DNA of 64,000 bases from assembly GCF_001610835.1 (NCBI RefSeq), contig NZ_CP011270.1, positions 7,334,001 to 7,398,000 on the forward strand, given 5' to 3'. Of this stretch, positions 34,319 to 43,713 are shown one piece after another. The stretch is from Planctomyces sp. SH-PL14 (GTDB lineage: Bacteria > Planctomycetota > Planctomycetia > Planctomycetales > Planctomycetaceae). Each line of letters opens with the position of its first letter. Within the stretch, counting starts at the first letter, position 1. Under the pieces are notes generated by a model. It did not search any database and was not told where the DNA came from. It was given only the letters and a program-made list of their open reading frames with translations. A program made the position numbers and the translations under genes.

Positions 34319-35632
34319 GTGAAGACCGATTCCTCTCCGCCGAGCCCGCCTGATCCGGTCCCGTTGCCGCCGTCTTCGTTCTCCTCGGGGAACAACAGGC
34401 GGTGGGAGATCGCGATCGTTCTCGTCGCGCTCGTGATTCGCCTCGCCCTCGCCTGGGGGCTCCAGGGCTATCTCGACCGCCTTCCCGGGCGGCAGTTCCT
34501 GATCGAGGGGGACGCCAGCGGTTACTGGGAACTCGCACACAAGATCGTCCAGGGCGAGCCGTACGCCATCTACCACCCGCCGCGGGCCGTGCTGCGGATG
34601 CCCGGCTTTCCGGCCCTCCTGGCGGTTTCGATCTGGCTCTTCGGCGGCAGCCTGTTTGCCGCCCGGATCGTGCTGTCGCTCGTGGCGACGCTGGCGGTCT
34701 GGCTGACGATCCGTCTCGGCCGGACGCTCGTCTCGCCCCGCTGCGGACTCATCGCCGGCGGGCTGGCGGCGGTTTCCCCTGTCCTGGCGGGATTCGGGGT
34801 CGAGGTCCTGACCGAGACCGCCTTCGCCGCGACGCTGCTTGCCAACCTGTGGGCGCTGGCGGCGTTCATCCGTCGCGACCCCTCGGTGCCGACGAGTGTT
34901 GTTCGCGAGGCGGTCTGGGGCCTGCTGATCGGCGGCCTCGTGGCCCTCGCCTGTTACATGCGGCCGAGCTGGCTGCTGGCGGCTCCGGCGATGTCGGTCG
35001 CGCTCGTCCTCCTGCGGGCGCCGCGCGTCCGTTCCCTCGTCCCGGCGGCGGCGATCCTCGTCGGCTGCGGGCTCGCGCTGCATCCGTGGGCCATGCGGAA
35101 TCAGCGGCTCACGGGGCACTACATCCCGACGACGCTCTGGATGGGGGCGAGCCTCTACGACGGCCTCAACCCGCAGGCGACCGGCGACAGCGAAATGAGC
35201 TTCTTCGACCGCGAGAACCTGCCCGGCCGGATGAGCGAGTACGACGTCGACCAGGAGTACCGCCACCGGGCGTGGCAGTTCGCCCGCGAGAACCCCGGCC
35301 GGACCGTGTGGCTGGCCTGGGAGAAGCTCCTGCGATACTGGAAGCCCTGGCCCAATGCGCAGCAGTTCGACCGCTGGTACCTCAAGCTGGCGGTGGCGGG
35401 CTGGTTCGTCCCGGTCCTCTTCCTGGCTCTCCGCGGCGCCTGGCTCCGGCGGCGCGACTTCTGGCTGCTGCTGATTGCGGGGGGGCCGGTGCTCTACTTC
35501 TGCGCCCTGCACCTGCTCTTCGTCAGTTCGTTGCGATACCGGCTTCCTGCGGAATATCCCCTGCTCGTTCTGTCGGCGATCGGCCTCCCCGGGGCCGCGG
35601 GGGAGCGTCGGACACCCGGTCTGACGGCCTGA
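34319..35632 (+). CDS. Glycosyltransferase family 39-type (ArnT/PMT-like) membrane protein
   Basis: The 437-residue protein starts from GTG at 34319, preceded by an AGAGGA site. It has around ten membrane helices. The first large loop carries the GT-C-fold acidic motif: RQFLIEGDASGYWELAHKIVQGEPYAIYHPPRAVLRMPGFPALLA, where the Asp in EGDAS is the candidate catalytic residue. Members use polyprenyl-phosphate sugars to modify lipid A, glycans or proteins. The acceptor here is unknown. The last 37 codons overlap, in the antisense direction, the end of the diguanylate-cyclase gene. Confidence 0.85.
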   Translation: MKTDSSPPSPPDPVPLPPSSFSSGNNRRWEIAIVLVALVIRLALAWGLQGYLDRLPGRQFLIEGDASGYWELAHKIVQGEPYAIYHPPRAVLRMPGFPALLAVSIWLFGGSLFAARIVLSLVATLAVWLTIRLGRTLVSPRCGLIAGGLAAVSPVLAGFGVEVLTETAFAATLLANLWALAAFIRRDPSVPTSVVREAVWGLLIGGLVALACYMRPSWLLAAPAMSVALVLLRAPRVRSLVPAAAILVGCGLALHPWAMRNQRLTGHYIPTTLWMGASLYDGLNPQATGDSEMSFFDRENLPGRMSEYDVDQEYRHRAWQFARENPGRTVWLAWEKLLRYWKPWPNAQQFDRWYLKLAVAGWFVPVLFLALRGAWLRRRDFWLLLIAGGPVLYFCALHLLFVSSLRYRLPAEYPLLVLSAIGLPGAAGERRTPGLTA

Positions 35633-36503
35633 CGTGCCCCTCGGGCCGGTCGACGGAGGGGATGTTCGAATCGGGCAGGATCAGGACCCGGTAATGGTCC
35701 TTCCCCGCCTTCTTGACGGCATACATCTCGGCGTCGGCCAGATCGAGCATCAGGGCCGCGTGCCCCGGCTGCGGAAAGACGACCGCCCCGATGCTGAAGC
35801 TGACGTTCCAGCTCCGGGTGTAGGCGACCGCCTTGAGGCGGCTGTGGACCCGGGCGACCGTGGCATCCGCCGCCTCGGCCGGCAGTTCGGGGAACAGGAT
35901 CGCGAACTCGTCCCCCCCCATCCGGCTGACGGCGTCGTAGCTGCGGACGGAGCCTTTGAGGATCTGGGCGACGGTCATCAGGAGTTCGTCGCCGGCAACG
36001 TGGCCGCGGGTGTCGTTGAAGGCCTTGAAGTTGTCGCAGTCGATGAAGGCGATCGTCACCGTTACGCCATTCCGTCCGCCGCGGTTCGCCTCGGAGCGGA
36101 TGCGGTCGTAGAAGGAGTTCCGGTTGAGGAGCCCCGTGAGCGGGTCGGTCCCGGCGATGGCGTACGCCTCTTCAAAGCTCTGCCGCAGCCGGGCGACCGT
36201 CATGCCGAAGGCGGCGGCGACGGCGGCGCAGATGATCGCCGAATCGTGGTCGACGGCGCTCACGGGAACTTTGCCGGCGAGGACCGGCAGAAACCAGCCG
36301 GCGTAGGAGAGGAGCGAAAGGACGAGCCCCCAGATCCAGCCCCACACCCACGCCCCGATGGCGACCTGCGGCAGACAGAGTGCCACGGCGGCCGTCGACG
36401 CGCCGCAGACGGTTCCAATCAGACACGTCGTGACCGGGATCAGCGGCAGCGTGACCCAGACGATGGGGGACCACTCGCGGCGTTGCAGAGAGGGATCCGG
36501 CAT
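35523..36503 (-). CDS. Membrane diguanylate cyclase (GGDEF)
   Basis: A 326-residue protein with about five N-terminal membrane helices (residues 13-103) and a GGDEF domain from about 115 to 275. The active site reads GGDEF at residues 196-200. An inhibitory-site RxxD (Arg187 to Asp190) sits five residues upstream, so product feedback by c-di-GMP is expected. FIDCDNFKAFNDTRGH and DPLTGLLNRNSF also match. The membrane part has no known sensor motif. The final 40 residues after LILPD are Pro/Arg-rich and overlap the convergent glycosyltransferase gene by 110 bp. Confidence 0.93.
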   Translation of the reverse strand: MPDPSLQRREWSPIVWVTLPLIPVTTCLIGTVCGASTAAVALCLPQVAIGAWVWGWIWGLVLSLLSYAGWFLPVLAGKVPVSAVDHDSAIICAAVAAAFGMTVARLRQSFEEAYAIAGTDPLTGLLNRNSFYDRIRSEANRGGRNGVTVTIAFIDCDNFKAFNDTRGHVAGDELLMTVAQILKGSVRSYDAVSRMGGDEFAILFPELPAEAADATVARVHSRLKAVAYTRSWNVSFSIGAVVFPQPGHAALMLDLADAEMYAVKKAGKDHYRVLILPDSNIPSVDRPEGHVRPSDRVSDAPPRPRGGRSPTERAGDIPQEAGIATN

Positions 36504-36755
36504 GGATGTTCAGCTTCGATTCGAGAGAGAAAGCGCGAGCTCTTCAACCCGTACTTCCAAGATCGGACTCTGTCCAATGCCGGTCCACCCCAATGCGGCA
36601 TTCCGCCTCAGTCAACCGGCAATTCCCATACGAATGGTATGGTCGCTGATCGAGGCCAGGGAGGTGAAGCCCCGGCGGTCCTCCGGAATGTCGTATTGCG
36701 CAAACTCTATCGGATGTAGCGATTCCTCCGGCGTCAGCCCGGGGAGACTCCGCGT

Positions 36756-37247
36756 TCAGCGGAGGTCGACCTTCTGGTGGACATCTTCGTCGATCGCGGG
36801 GCGGGTCCCGGTCAGGTAGGCCTTTCCCGCCTCGAAGAGGTACTTGAGCCCCTGCTGGCCCGAGTTATCCCAGTATTCCCCCTCGATGGTCCGGACGCGC
36901 AGCAGAGAGATGTTGGGATCGTCCTTTCCCTTCGGAAACCAGACCCGCCACGCCTCCTGCCACATTTCCTCGAGGAGCATCCGGTCCTGGATGATCGCCG
37001 CCGTCCCGCTCAGCGAGACGTACTGGCTGCCGTTCTGCAGCGCCACGTTGACGACCGGGTCGGAGTCGATTTCGTCCACTTTGCCCGATTCGATGTCGGT
37101 CACGAACCAGACGTCGTCGGTCTGGTCCACCCTGGCAATCGCCATCGGCCGCGACCGGAGAGTCCCGTCGACCGACCGGGTGACGAGCATGGCCGTGCTG
37201 AAGGAGTGGAGCAGTTTTTCGAGGGTCTGGCGGGTGTCGGCGACCAT
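36756..37247 (-). CDS. Pyridoxamine 5'-phosphate oxidase-family (general stress protein 26-like) protein
   Basis: I start the gene at the ATG at 37247, giving 163 residues. It has the split-barrel FMN-binding pattern of general stress proteins: LEKLLHSFSTAMLVTRSVDGTLRSRPMAIARVDQTDDVWFVTDIESGKVDEI, then NVALQNGSQYVSLSGTAAI and WFPKGKDDPNISLLRVRTIEGEYWD. Such proteins bind FMN, FAD or F420 and probably act in redox stress, with no defined reaction. The longer frame adds 20 residues without conserved character. It is divergent from the ZIP transporter gene with a 220-bp gap. Confidence 0.88.
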   Translation of the reverse strand: MVADTRQTLEKLLHSFSTAMLVTRSVDGTLRSRPMAIARVDQTDDVWFVTDIESGKVDEIDSDPVVNVALQNGSQYVSLSGTAAIIQDRMLLEEMWQEAWRVWFPKGKDDPNISLLRVRTIEGEYWDNSGQQGLKYLFEAGKAYLTGTRPAIDEDVHQKVDLR

Positions 37248-37467
37248 GATCGTTCTCCAGGGGTGTTGAAACAGGACTTCGAAGGCGTTCGATCGGGCTG
37301 GCGGCATGAGGCAGTCCGCTCCGCGGAACGAGCAGCCGACCCAATCCCGAAAACGCTAACGGAAGCGGCCGGAGTCAGGTCACGTTGCAACTGCACTCGC
37401 TGTGTGTCAAAATCCCCGGCTTTTCCACGGAACGCTCCGCGCTAGGCGGAGGACAGGACACAACGGA

Positions 37468-38667
37468 ATGCCCGGCGATCGTGCCTCCTTCTTCGTCTGG
37501 GTTTCCCTGCTTTTCGCGTGCCTGGGGGCCGCGATTCCAGGTGAGAGTCTGGCTGCGGAGCCGCAAAAGTGGGTCGTGGCCGAACCCGGGACCGTTCCGA
37601 CGGTTCCGCTGCAGGTGGCGGCGCTCGACGCGCCGATGCTGGCCCAGGCCTCCGCAGCGGCGGCCGGGAGCGGTTCCACCTGGCCCTACATCCTTCTGGG
37701 GCTCTACGGCGTGGCGATTCTCGGCGCCTCGCTCTTCGGCGGCTGGCTGCCGTCATTCCTCGACCTGACGCACAACCGCCTGCAGCTCATGGTGAGCTTT
37801 GTCGGCGGTCTGATGCTCGGGATCGGGCTGTTTCACATGCTGCCGCACGCACTTGTGCACCTCGGGCCGAACTCCGCCGACCGGGCCGTGTGGTGGATGA
37901 CGCTCGGCGTCCTGACGATGTTCGGAATGCTGCGGGCGTTTCACTTCCACCACCACAGCCCGGAAGACCTGGGCGAGTTCCGGCACGCCCAGGGGCATGC
38001 CGGCTGCCCGCACGACCATGATCACGACCACAGCCACGATCACTCCCCTGCTCCGCGGCCCGAACAGGCTGCCGGCGGGCACGCTCACGGTGGTCACTCA
38101 CACGGCCATGGGGCCCACAGCCACGACCTGAGCTGGATCGGCGTCTTTATCGGCCTCGGCCTGCACACGTTCCTCGACGGGATGGCGGTGGCCGCGAGCG
38201 TTGAGGCGGATGTCACGCACGGCGTGACGGCGGGGCTGCTGGGGCTGGGGACGTTCCTGGCGGTGCTGCTTCACAAGCCACTCGATGCCGTGTCGATCAC
38301 CTGGCTGATGTCGACTTCCGGCTGGCCCGCCTGGATGCGGAACGGTGTGAACGCCGCCTTTGCGGCGATGTGTCCGCTGGGGGCGCTGGTTTTCGTTCTT
38401 GGCGTGAACCGTTATGCGTCGATTCAGGCGGACATCATTGGCTGTTCGCTGGCGTTCGCCGCCGGGATCTTCGTTTGTATCAGCCTGAGCGATCTCTTGC
38501 CCGAGATTGAGTTCCACAAGCACCACCGGATCCGGTTGAGTGCGGCTCTGCTCCTGGGGGTTGGGCTCGCTTATGCGATCGGCTATCTGGAGCCGGCCCA
38601 TGTGCATGGTCATGATGATGGCGGGGGCCACTCTCACTCGCACGACCATGCCGGTCACAGCCATTGA
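37468..38667 (+). CDS. ZIP-family metal transporter
   Basis: The 399-residue protein begins with a signal-peptide-like segment (FVWVSLLFACLGAAIPGESLAAE), then has about eight membrane helices. A long His-rich loop (HDHDHDHSHDHSPAPRPEQAAGGHAHGGHSHGHGAHSH) is expected between helices 3 and 4. The metal-site helices read LHTFLDGMAVAASV and LLHKPLDAVSITWL, which carry the paired His/Asp-type residues of ZIP proteins. The tail is His-rich as well. It likely imports Zn or Fe. The ATG at 37468 is chosen because it begins the signal-like segment. Confidence 0.88.
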   Translation: MPGDRASFFVWVSLLFACLGAAIPGESLAAEPQKWVVAEPGTVPTVPLQVAALDAPMLAQASAAAAGSGSTWPYILLGLYGVAILGASLFGGWLPSFLDLTHNRLQLMVSFVGGLMLGIGLFHMLPHALVHLGPNSADRAVWWMTLGVLTMFGMLRAFHFHHHSPEDLGEFRHAQGHAGCPHDHDHDHSHDHSPAPRPEQAAGGHAHGGHSHGHGAHSHDLSWIGVFIGLGLHTFLDGMAVAASVEADVTHGVTAGLLGLGTFLAVLLHKPLDAVSITWLMSTSGWPAWMRNGVNAAFAAMCPLGALVFVLGVNRYASIQADIIGCSLAFAAGIFVCISLSDLLPEIEFHKHHRIRLSAALLLGVGLAYAIGYLEPAHVHGHDDGGGHSHSHDHAGHSH

Positions 38668-38680
38668 GTGACGGGCTCCA

Positions 38681-39015
38681 CGTCCTCGCCGGCACGACTT
38701 CCATAGCTCAAACCCAACGTGCCACGGCAGCCGGGGTCAAGGGGCCAAGAAACGACACAGGCCCCCTTGCCGCCGGAGGCACTTCCATGAGGAACCGTGG
38801 GACACAACGGGCGTCCGCTTTGTGGGACCCGCGTTGAGGACTCCCTCACATCACATCGATTGCTCCGCAATCCCCGCGGGTTGGTGAGGGGGCATACGGC
38901 ACGTTGTCCGCGCTTGGACACGTGCTCCTTCAGACATCTCTCGACGAGACGGCCTCCGGCGGGCAAAGGGGCGTTGCCCCTCTGCACTCCCTACCAGGGG
39001 CCAGCCCCTGGACCC
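38681..39015 (+). repeat. Dispersed ~320-bp palindromic repeat, copy E
   Basis: The copy lies between two convergent genes, beginning 14 bp after the ZIP stop and ending 33 bp before the MFS stop. Hairpin 1 has an extended loop containing AAGAAACGACACA, a variant shared with copy B. The terminal hairpin is CCAGGGG/CCCCTGG with a CCAG loop, so pairing is kept although the loop differs. Confidence 0.95.
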
Positions 39016-39047
39016 CGGTGATGGCACGCTGGTTGTGACTGGCCGCC

Positions 39048-40730
39048 TCACTCCGGCAGCGGCTGGCCCTTCGTCTCCGGCGCACCCCAGATCACGATCA
39101 TCCCCAGGAAGTAAATCGACGCCAGCAGCGTACACGGAATCGGATACTTCCCTTCAAAGAACGTCGTAATCATATAGCCCAGGTACAGCGACCCGGCCCC
39201 CGCCAGAATCCGTCCGAAGTTGAACGCAAACCCCTGCCCGATCGCCCGGACCCGGGTCGGGAACAGCTCCGGCAGATAAAGCGGCAGCCAACCATAGAAC
39301 GAGGCGCTCGCCCCTCCGGCGAAGAGAGCCGCGATGAGGAACGTCGTTCCGTAACCGGGCGTCCCCAGGAAGAACCACGCCACGCTGGCGAACGAGAGCA
39401 GACACAGCAGGAAGTAGGCGATCCGGCGACCGAACCGGTCCGCCATCAGGGCGCCCAGAATCGTCCCGATCACCGCTCCAATCCCCATCGTGATCTGCGT
39501 CCAGGCCCGGGCCCGGGCGAGGACTCGGTCCATCTGCCCCTTCGCTTCCGGTGAAAGTTCGCCGACCGACTTCACGTTCTGTTCGGCGAGAAACTCAGCC
39601 TTCCGGACGTCGTTGGCAAAGGACGGTCCACGCTGAACCGATCCCCAGGTCGCCAGCAGAGCGATGCCGCTCAGGACCGCTCCCAGGTACATCCGCCGCA
39701 TGGTCTCCTTCGGCGTCACGGAGATCAGCGATTCGCCGCCGCCCCGCTTCAGGAAGAGACGCACGGGATGCGTGAACCCGACCAGGGCGGAAATCAGGGC
39801 GAACGTGACCGCAAGCGCCTGCTCCCAGGCGGGCCGCTGGAAGGCGTACGCCAGGATCATGACAAGCGGGCCGATGCAGCCGAGCACCAGGCCGAACAGG
39901 TCCTTCGATTCAAAGTGCTTCGTCGAGCCCTTCGACTTCTCTTCGAGCCACCGTTCCGATTCCGGAACGAAGATCCGGATGAAGAACGTCAGGAACGCCG
40001 GGGCTGCCCCGACCAGCATCAGAAGCCGCCAGGCGGAATTCGCCGTCAGCTTGGCAACGACTTCCGGCGGGACCGACATGGCGACCAGGGCGCTCGTGAT
40101 CGTGGCGATGAAGTCGTTCATCACGATGCTGATCGCGGCAATCAGCATGAAGCCGACGTTCGACGCCGCCCCGATGAGTCCCGCCAGCCAGCCGCGCGAA
40201 GTCCCGGGCCAGAGTTCCATGACGAGCGAAACGCCGAGCGACCACTCGCCTCCCATCCCGAGCGAAGCAATGAACCGGAACAGCAGCACCATTCCGGCCG
40301 ATGTCCCGAGACCGCAGGCCCCGCTGAAGAGGGCGTAAGTCAGAACGCTGAGGGTCATGGCCCGCACGCGGCCGATCCGGTCGCCGAGCCAGCCGAACAG
40401 CACCCCGCCGGTCGCGGCGCCGACCAGGAAGCCGGCGTGCATGATCCCTTCCCAGATCTCCAGGCTGGCGTTCGAGCCCGCCAGGAGGTCGGTCAGCAGC
40501 GGCTTCATGACGAGCGGAAAAAGCCCCATCTCAAAGCCGTCAAACAGCCACCCCAGAATCGCGGCGATCAACGCCATCCATTGTCCGGTGGAGGAGGCTT
40601 TCGGAGTCGAGGTCACGGAGGTCTCCGCCCAATGCACAAGAGAAAATGAATGTTTCGCAGTCTGGTCCGACGGGGAACGAGGGTCAATCGACTCCCCCGC
40701 CCAATCCGGATTCGGCGTGAGATTTGTCAC
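39048..40730 (-). CDS. MFS transporter (sugar/metabolite:H+ symporter-type)
   Basis: A 560-residue major facilitator superfamily protein with about twelve helices. The loop 2-3 signature is GWLGDRIGRVRAMTLSVLTYALF; the equivalent loop in the second half is ADRFGRRIAYFLLCLLSF. The helix-rich C-terminal half ends with VIWGAPETKGQPLPE, typical of the sugar/metabolite symporter branch. A central insertion of about 90 residues (residues ~335-425) separates the halves. The ATG at 40730 overlaps the stop of the upstream gene by four bases, which supports that start and translational coupling. The substrate is unknown. Confidence 0.88.
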   Translation of the reverse strand: MTNLTPNPDWAGESIDPRSPSDQTAKHSFSLVHWAETSVTSTPKASSTGQWMALIAAILGWLFDGFEMGLFPLVMKPLLTDLLAGSNASLEIWEGIMHAGFLVGAATGGVLFGWLGDRIGRVRAMTLSVLTYALFSGACGLGTSAGMVLLFRFIASLGMGGEWSLGVSLVMELWPGTSRGWLAGLIGAASNVGFMLIAAISIVMNDFIATITSALVAMSVPPEVVAKLTANSAWRLLMLVGAAPAFLTFFIRIFVPESERWLEEKSKGSTKHFESKDLFGLVLGCIGPLVMILAYAFQRPAWEQALAVTFALISALVGFTHPVRLFLKRGGGESLISVTPKETMRRMYLGAVLSGIALLATWGSVQRGPSFANDVRKAEFLAEQNVKSVGELSPEAKGQMDRVLARARAWTQITMGIGAVIGTILGALMADRFGRRIAYFLLCLLSFASVAWFFLGTPGYGTTFLIAALFAGGASASFYGWLPLYLPELFPTRVRAIGQGFAFNFGRILAGAGSLYLGYMITTFFEGKYPIPCTLLASIYFLGMIVIWGAPETKGQPLPE

Positions 40731-42505
40731 AGGCTGCGCAGGAAGCGCAAGAGATCCGACCGCTCGTCCCGGTCGAGCGGCCGCGGAAGCTGATGGCCGA
40801 ACTCGTCGAGAACGCTCTCGAGCGACGCGGCGCGGTTGTCGTGGAACAGCCGGTCCCGCTGCGACACTCCCCGAAGCGTCGGCGGATTGAACTTCGCCTG
40901 CCCCCGTTCATCGGGCATTCCGACGTCGAAGACCGAATCGATCGTGTACGTCACGGGAGGGATGTGGCACCCCGCGCACCCGAGCTTTCCGAAGAGGATC
41001 CGCCCCCGCTCGATCTGCGCGGCATCTTCCGGACCGGACACCTCATCCACCGGCGGCGGGGGCCGCAACGTATGAAGAAACGACACGAGGTCGATCTCCT
41101 GGGCCGGTTTCACGGGCGGCCCCTGCATGGAGGAGGTGACCGACTGCCGGACCTGCTCGTGCAGTTCCCGGAACTGGCCGTTCCAGGCCCAGGGATTCGC
41201 GTCGCGAGTCCCGAGGAGCGAGAGCGTCCGCTTCGGATTGCCGAACCCGCCGTCGCTGGCGGTATCGGCGACGAGGCCGTGCGTGTGGCCGTCGGGATGG
41301 CAGCTGTTGCAGCTCATCCAGCTCTCGAGCGAGAGCCGCCCGTTGTAGAACAGCCGCTCCCCTAGCTCCGCCCTGGACAGCTCGCGCTGCGGGCCGAGCG
41401 GGACGGTGTCGAGTGCGGCGGATCCCGGACGATGGATCGACAGCGAGTCCCCGAGCGTGTCGAGGGTCACGATCTCGTCACCGCGCCGAAGGACTCTCGT
41501 GGGCCGCGTCCCCGCCGGGTGCCGACGGATTTCGATCCCGTCGGCCGAGACCTCACAGAGCTCGTTCGTTCCCCCGAGGGCGACCCACAGCGTCCCGTCC
41601 GCGGCGAAGGCGAGGCCGTTGGGGTCCGCCGCCCCTTCGAGCGTCCGCCCGAGGAAGTAGCGGAACGAAACCGACTCCAGATTGACGCCGGGATCGCGGA
41701 GAGCGTCGAGCGGGATACGGCGGACGAGGTTCGACAGCAGGATGCCAAGAGAGACGTTTTCATGCGTCGTGGCGGCCCGCTCGTCGAGCAGCTGGTGCGT
41801 CAGGTAGACCGACTCCCCATCGGGACTGAGGACCAGACCGTGGATGTTGTGGGCATGGATCTCGCGGATGCTTTCGATCCGTGGCCCCGTCGTGTCGATC
41901 ACTGCCAGCCGTCCGCGGAACGCATCGCCGACGAGCAGACGCCCTTCGCCGATCGGCAGCAAGCATCGTGGATTGAACGGGAGCCGGAGCACACCGGCCT
42001 CGGTCCATTGGTCGGAAGAGTTCGACCGCTCCAGAAACTGAATCTGTCGGGACCAGAGCCCGGCCACCGCCAACCGCGTCTCCGTAAGTGCGACAATGGC
42101 GACAGGCCAGCGGACCGTCTCCGCCTGGCCAATCGTGCGGAGGCCCGTCGGATCGACAGCGACGACTCGCAGCAGATGGTCCTGAAAGTCGAGGACGCCG
42201 ACCGTGTTGCCGAGCGACACAAGAGCGACCGGCGACGACCCGAGCGGCGACTCCCACTCGACCTGTTTGAGGGGCGCGTTCAGAAATGAAAGCGAGTGGC
42301 TCTCCTGATTCGCGACCAGCAGTCCGCCGGCGGCAGAGATGGCATCGACGGGCTTCCGCAGCGCCGCCTGGTCATCGAGAGGGGGCGCGGCCCCCGCCTC
42401 GCGGAGTGCGACGAGGGCGAAGCACAGCGAGAGAACCCACACCAACGAACGTCGGACGCCCTGAGAGCGAAAACTCGTCCGATCCGCTTCGAATCCCGAC
42501 ACCAC
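40727..42505 (-). CDS. Secreted propeller protein with two CxxCH haem sites (dihaem cytochrome/MauG-like)
   Basis: The 592-residue protein has a signal peptide near residues 18-40 (SLVWVLSLCFALVALREAGA). Residues about 45-375 form a YVTN-type beta-propeller (RKPVDAISAAGGLLVANQESHSLSFL, GLVLSPDGESVYLTHQLL). The C-terminal 200 residues carry two c-type haem motifs: CNSCH near 396 and CAGCH near 510, in a di-haem peroxidase-like order, with the surrounding LSRAELGERLFYNGRLSLESWMSC and FNPPTLRGVSQRDRLFHDNRAASLESV. It may be a periplasmic electron-transfer or peroxidase enzyme. It is separated by 54 bp from mqnE and overlaps the MFS gene, so the three are probably transcribed together. Confidence 0.87.
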   Translation of the reverse strand: MVSGFEADRTSFRSQGVRRSLVWVLSLCFALVALREAGAAPPLDDQAALRKPVDAISAAGGLLVANQESHSLSFLNAPLKQVEWESPLGSSPVALVSLGNTVGVLDFQDHLLRVVAVDPTGLRTIGQAETVRWPVAIVALTETRLAVAGLWSRQIQFLERSNSSDQWTEAGVLRLPFNPRCLLPIGEGRLLVGDAFRGRLAVIDTTGPRIESIREIHAHNIHGLVLSPDGESVYLTHQLLDERAATTHENVSLGILLSNLVRRIPLDALRDPGVNLESVSFRYFLGRTLEGAADPNGLAFAADGTLWVALGGTNELCEVSADGIEIRRHPAGTRPTRVLRRGDEIVTLDTLGDSLSIHRPGSAALDTVPLGPQRELSRAELGERLFYNGRLSLESWMSCNSCHPDGHTHGLVADTASDGGFGNPKRTLSLLGTRDANPWAWNGQFRELHEQVRQSVTSSMQGPPVKPAQEIDLVSFLHTLRPPPPVDEVSGPEDAAQIERGRILFGKLGCAGCHIPPVTYTIDSVFDVGMPDERGQAKFNPPTLRGVSQRDRLFHDNRAASLESVLDEFGHQLPRPLDRDERSDLLRFLRSL

Positions 42506-42559
42506 GACGGCTCCCGTTCCGATCCCCCGGGAAATCCAGGGGGCCGCGCGGGGCCAGCG

Positions 42560-43711
42560 CTAAGCCTGCGCGGCGGCCAGTTCGCTCAGGACCGGAGCCC
42601 CGACCGTCCAGCGGGCGCCGTCGCGGATCACGCGGCGATACAGCGTATCCCGTTCGACCGGCTCCCGTCCCGCTTCCCGAATCAGACGGTGCAGCTGCTG
42701 GATCGTCAACCCTTCCGGCGTTTTCGCGCCGGCGTCGTGATAGATCAGCTCGTGGACGACGGTCCCGTCGATGTCGTCCGCCCCGAAGCCGAGCGCCACC
42801 TGGGCGGTCGCCTCGCCGAGCATGATCCAGTACGCCTTGATGTGATCGAAGTTGTCGAGCATCAGCCGCGACAGCGCCACCATCCGCAGGTCCATGTTCC
42901 CCGTCGGCTTGGGGATGTGGCTCATCCCGGTGTTCTCGGGATGGAAGGCGAGCGGGATGAAGGTCTGGAACCCGCCGGTCTCGTCCTGGAGAGCGCGGAG
43001 CTGGCACAGGTGATCGATGCGATGCCGCGCCTCTTCGACATGGCCGTAGAGCATCGTGGCGTTCGAACGGAGGCCCAGCCCGTGGGCCGCGCGGTGGGCG
43101 GCGATCCAGTGGCTGGAGTCCGCCTTGTGCTCGCAGATCTGCGAGCGGACCGACTCGTCGAAAATCTCCGCCCCGCCCCCCGGCAGGCTCCCAAGGCCCG
43201 CCTGCTTGAGCTCGCTGAGGACCCACTCGTAGGGCTGCTTGGTGATGTGGATGAACCAGTTCAGCTCAACGGCGGTCCAGGCCTTGATGTGGATCTCCGG
43301 CCAGGTCTCGTGAATCACCCGGACGATGTTGAGATACCACTCGAACTTCTTCTGGTGGTGCAGCCCGCCGACGACGTGGATCTCGGTTGCCCCGTTCGCC
43401 TTCGCTTCGAGGACCCGCTCGCGGATCGCGTCGTCGCTGAAGACGTAGCCCCGCGGCCCCTTGAGGTCGGAGCGGAACGCGCAGAACGTGCAGCGGTAGA
43501 CGCAGACGTTCGTCGGGTTCAGGTGGACGTTCGTGTTGTAGAACGCGTAGTTGCCGTTCTTCTTCTCGCGAACGAAGTTCGCCAGCTTCCCCATCGTGAG
43601 CGTGTCGACCCGCTCGTCGAGATACAGTCCGTCATCGAAGGTCAGCCGCTCGCCGCCGAAGACCTTGTCGGCGATTGCGCAGACGCGGGGATCCGTGTGT
43701 TGAAAGTACAT
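42560..43711 (-). CDS. mqnE: Aminodeoxyfutalosine synthase MqnE (radical SAM)
   Basis: A 383-residue radical-SAM enzyme of the futalosine pathway to menaquinone; MqnE joins the chorismate-derived enolpyruvyl-benzoate to S-adenosylmethionine-derived adenosine. The cluster motif CxxxCxxC is Cys70, Cys74 and Cys77 (NVCVYRCTFCAFRSD). The sequence HVVGGLHHQKKFEWYLNIVR and GGGAEIFDESVRSQICEHKADSSHW fit the MqnE/MqnC group, and the start YFQHTDPRVCAIADKVFGGERLTFDDGLYL matches MqnE best. It begins two bases after the stop of gcvPA. The coupling to glycine-cleavage genes is unusual. Confidence 0.93.
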   Translation of the reverse strand: MYFQHTDPRVCAIADKVFGGERLTFDDGLYLDERVDTLTMGKLANFVREKKNGNYAFYNTNVHLNPTNVCVYRCTFCAFRSDLKGPRGYVFSDDAIRERVLEAKANGATEIHVVGGLHHQKKFEWYLNIVRVIHETWPEIHIKAWTAVELNWFIHITKQPYEWVLSELKQAGLGSLPGGGAEIFDESVRSQICEHKADSSHWIAAHRAAHGLGLRSNATMLYGHVEEARHRIDHLCQLRALQDETGGFQTFIPLAFHPENTGMSHIPKPTGNMDLRMVALSRLMLDNFDHIKAYWIMLGEATAQVALGFGADDIDGTVVHELIYHDAGAKTPEGLTIQQLHRLIREAGREPVERDTLYRRVIRDGARWTVGAPVLSELAAAQA

Positions 43712-43713
43712 CC

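Noticed and set aside
32972-34538. Upstream extension of the rlmB frame to a 788-residue protein
   Set aside because: The extra part is antisense to the TPR-like and GT39 genes, is Arg/Gly-rich and shows no domain. RlmB has normal length from 32963.
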